6,520 bases of DNA, from NCBI RefSeq assembly GCF_051967575.1, contig NZ_JBQCJW010000061.1:1-6520 (forward strand), written 5' to 3'. Origin of the DNA: Solibacillus silvestris_B (GTDB lineage: Bacteria > Bacillota > Bacilli > Bacillales_A > Planococcaceae). The notes beneath the pieces are model-generated. The model was given only the letters and a program-made list of their open reading frames with translations, did no database searches and had not been told where the DNA came from. Positions within the stretch are counted from its first letter, which is position 1. The number at the start of each line of letters is the position of its first letter. Shown one piece after another: positions 6,449 to 6,520 of the stretch. The translations under genes and the position numbers were made by a program.

Positions 6449-6520
6449 GTGTTTGTCAATATAGTTGTCGCATCAAGCTACTTAACTTTTCTATCAAAAT
6501 CAAAATCTGTTCTATTAAAA
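6449..6520 (+). CDS. Possible start of a gene cut by the window edge
   Basis: A clear ribosome binding site, TTGGAGG (6430-6436), lies after the small gene, with no ATG at the normal distance. The GTG at 6449 is 12 nt downstream and opens a frame with no stop to the window end (24 codons, beginning V-F-V-N-I-V-V-A-S-S). A second frame, readable from TTG at 6430 or from ATC at 6445 (8 nt from GGAGG), is also open to the end, so start and frame cannot be settled. A dead ribosome binding site with a lost ATG is also possible. Too short to name a product. Confidence 0.25.
   Translation, partial: MFVNIVVASSYLTFLSKSKSVLLK

Overview
The window most likely comes from a low-GC Gram-positive bacterium of the Solibacillus/Lysinibacillus group (Planococcaceae/Caryophanaceae). 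The main evidence is the dominant gene at 3339-6050. Its signal peptide, three SLH domains with TRGQ-type motifs and Ig-like repeats resemble the S-layer proteins I know from that group. Strong GGAGG ribosome binding sites and T-tailed intrinsic terminators fit a Firmicute. The genus is inferred from resemblance, not from a search.

Layout, left to right. Positions 1-244 hold no gene; 12-134 carries nested inverted repeats of unknown role. Positions 245-2098 (+) encode a 617-residue exported protein with an SH3-like domain, a large unrecognised extracellular part and a C-terminal membrane anchor; a clear terminator (2108-2140) follows. Positions 2141-3230 are a gap of more than 1 kb without a convincing intact gene. 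It holds a stem-loop containing one perfect DnaA-box 9-mer (2170-2199), a four-copy dyad repeat spaced 51, 61 and 51 bp (2350-2538), a stretch open in several frames on both strands that may be a decayed gene (about 2549-2993), and a very AT-rich segment with a perfect 14-bp inverted repeat (3023-3152). A near-consensus sigma-A promoter (TTGACA-N17-TATACT, 3232-3260) then drives the S-layer gene through a leader of about 70 nt with a strong ribosome binding site. A 12-bp-stem terminator (6071-6104) closes that unit. A small gene of unknown function (6165-6413, +) follows with its own likely promoter. A last ribosome binding site near the right edge may belong to a gene that runs out of the window.

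The three clear genes are all on the plus strand, but terminators separate the first two from what follows, so each of those is probably its own transcription unit. The two large proteins both act outside the membrane: one membrane-tethered, the other bound to the wall polymer as the outer lattice. Nothing shows that they cooperate. The S-layer gene has the hallmarks of very high expression (consensus promoter, strong RBS, narrow A/T-ending codon choice, strong terminator); the first gene uses a mixed codon set. I see no defence system, toxin-antitoxin pair, CRISPR array, intact transposase, tRNA or rRNA. The least explained parts are the non-coding ones: the repeat array, the possible gene remnant and the inverted repeats at both ends of the long gap and at the left edge.
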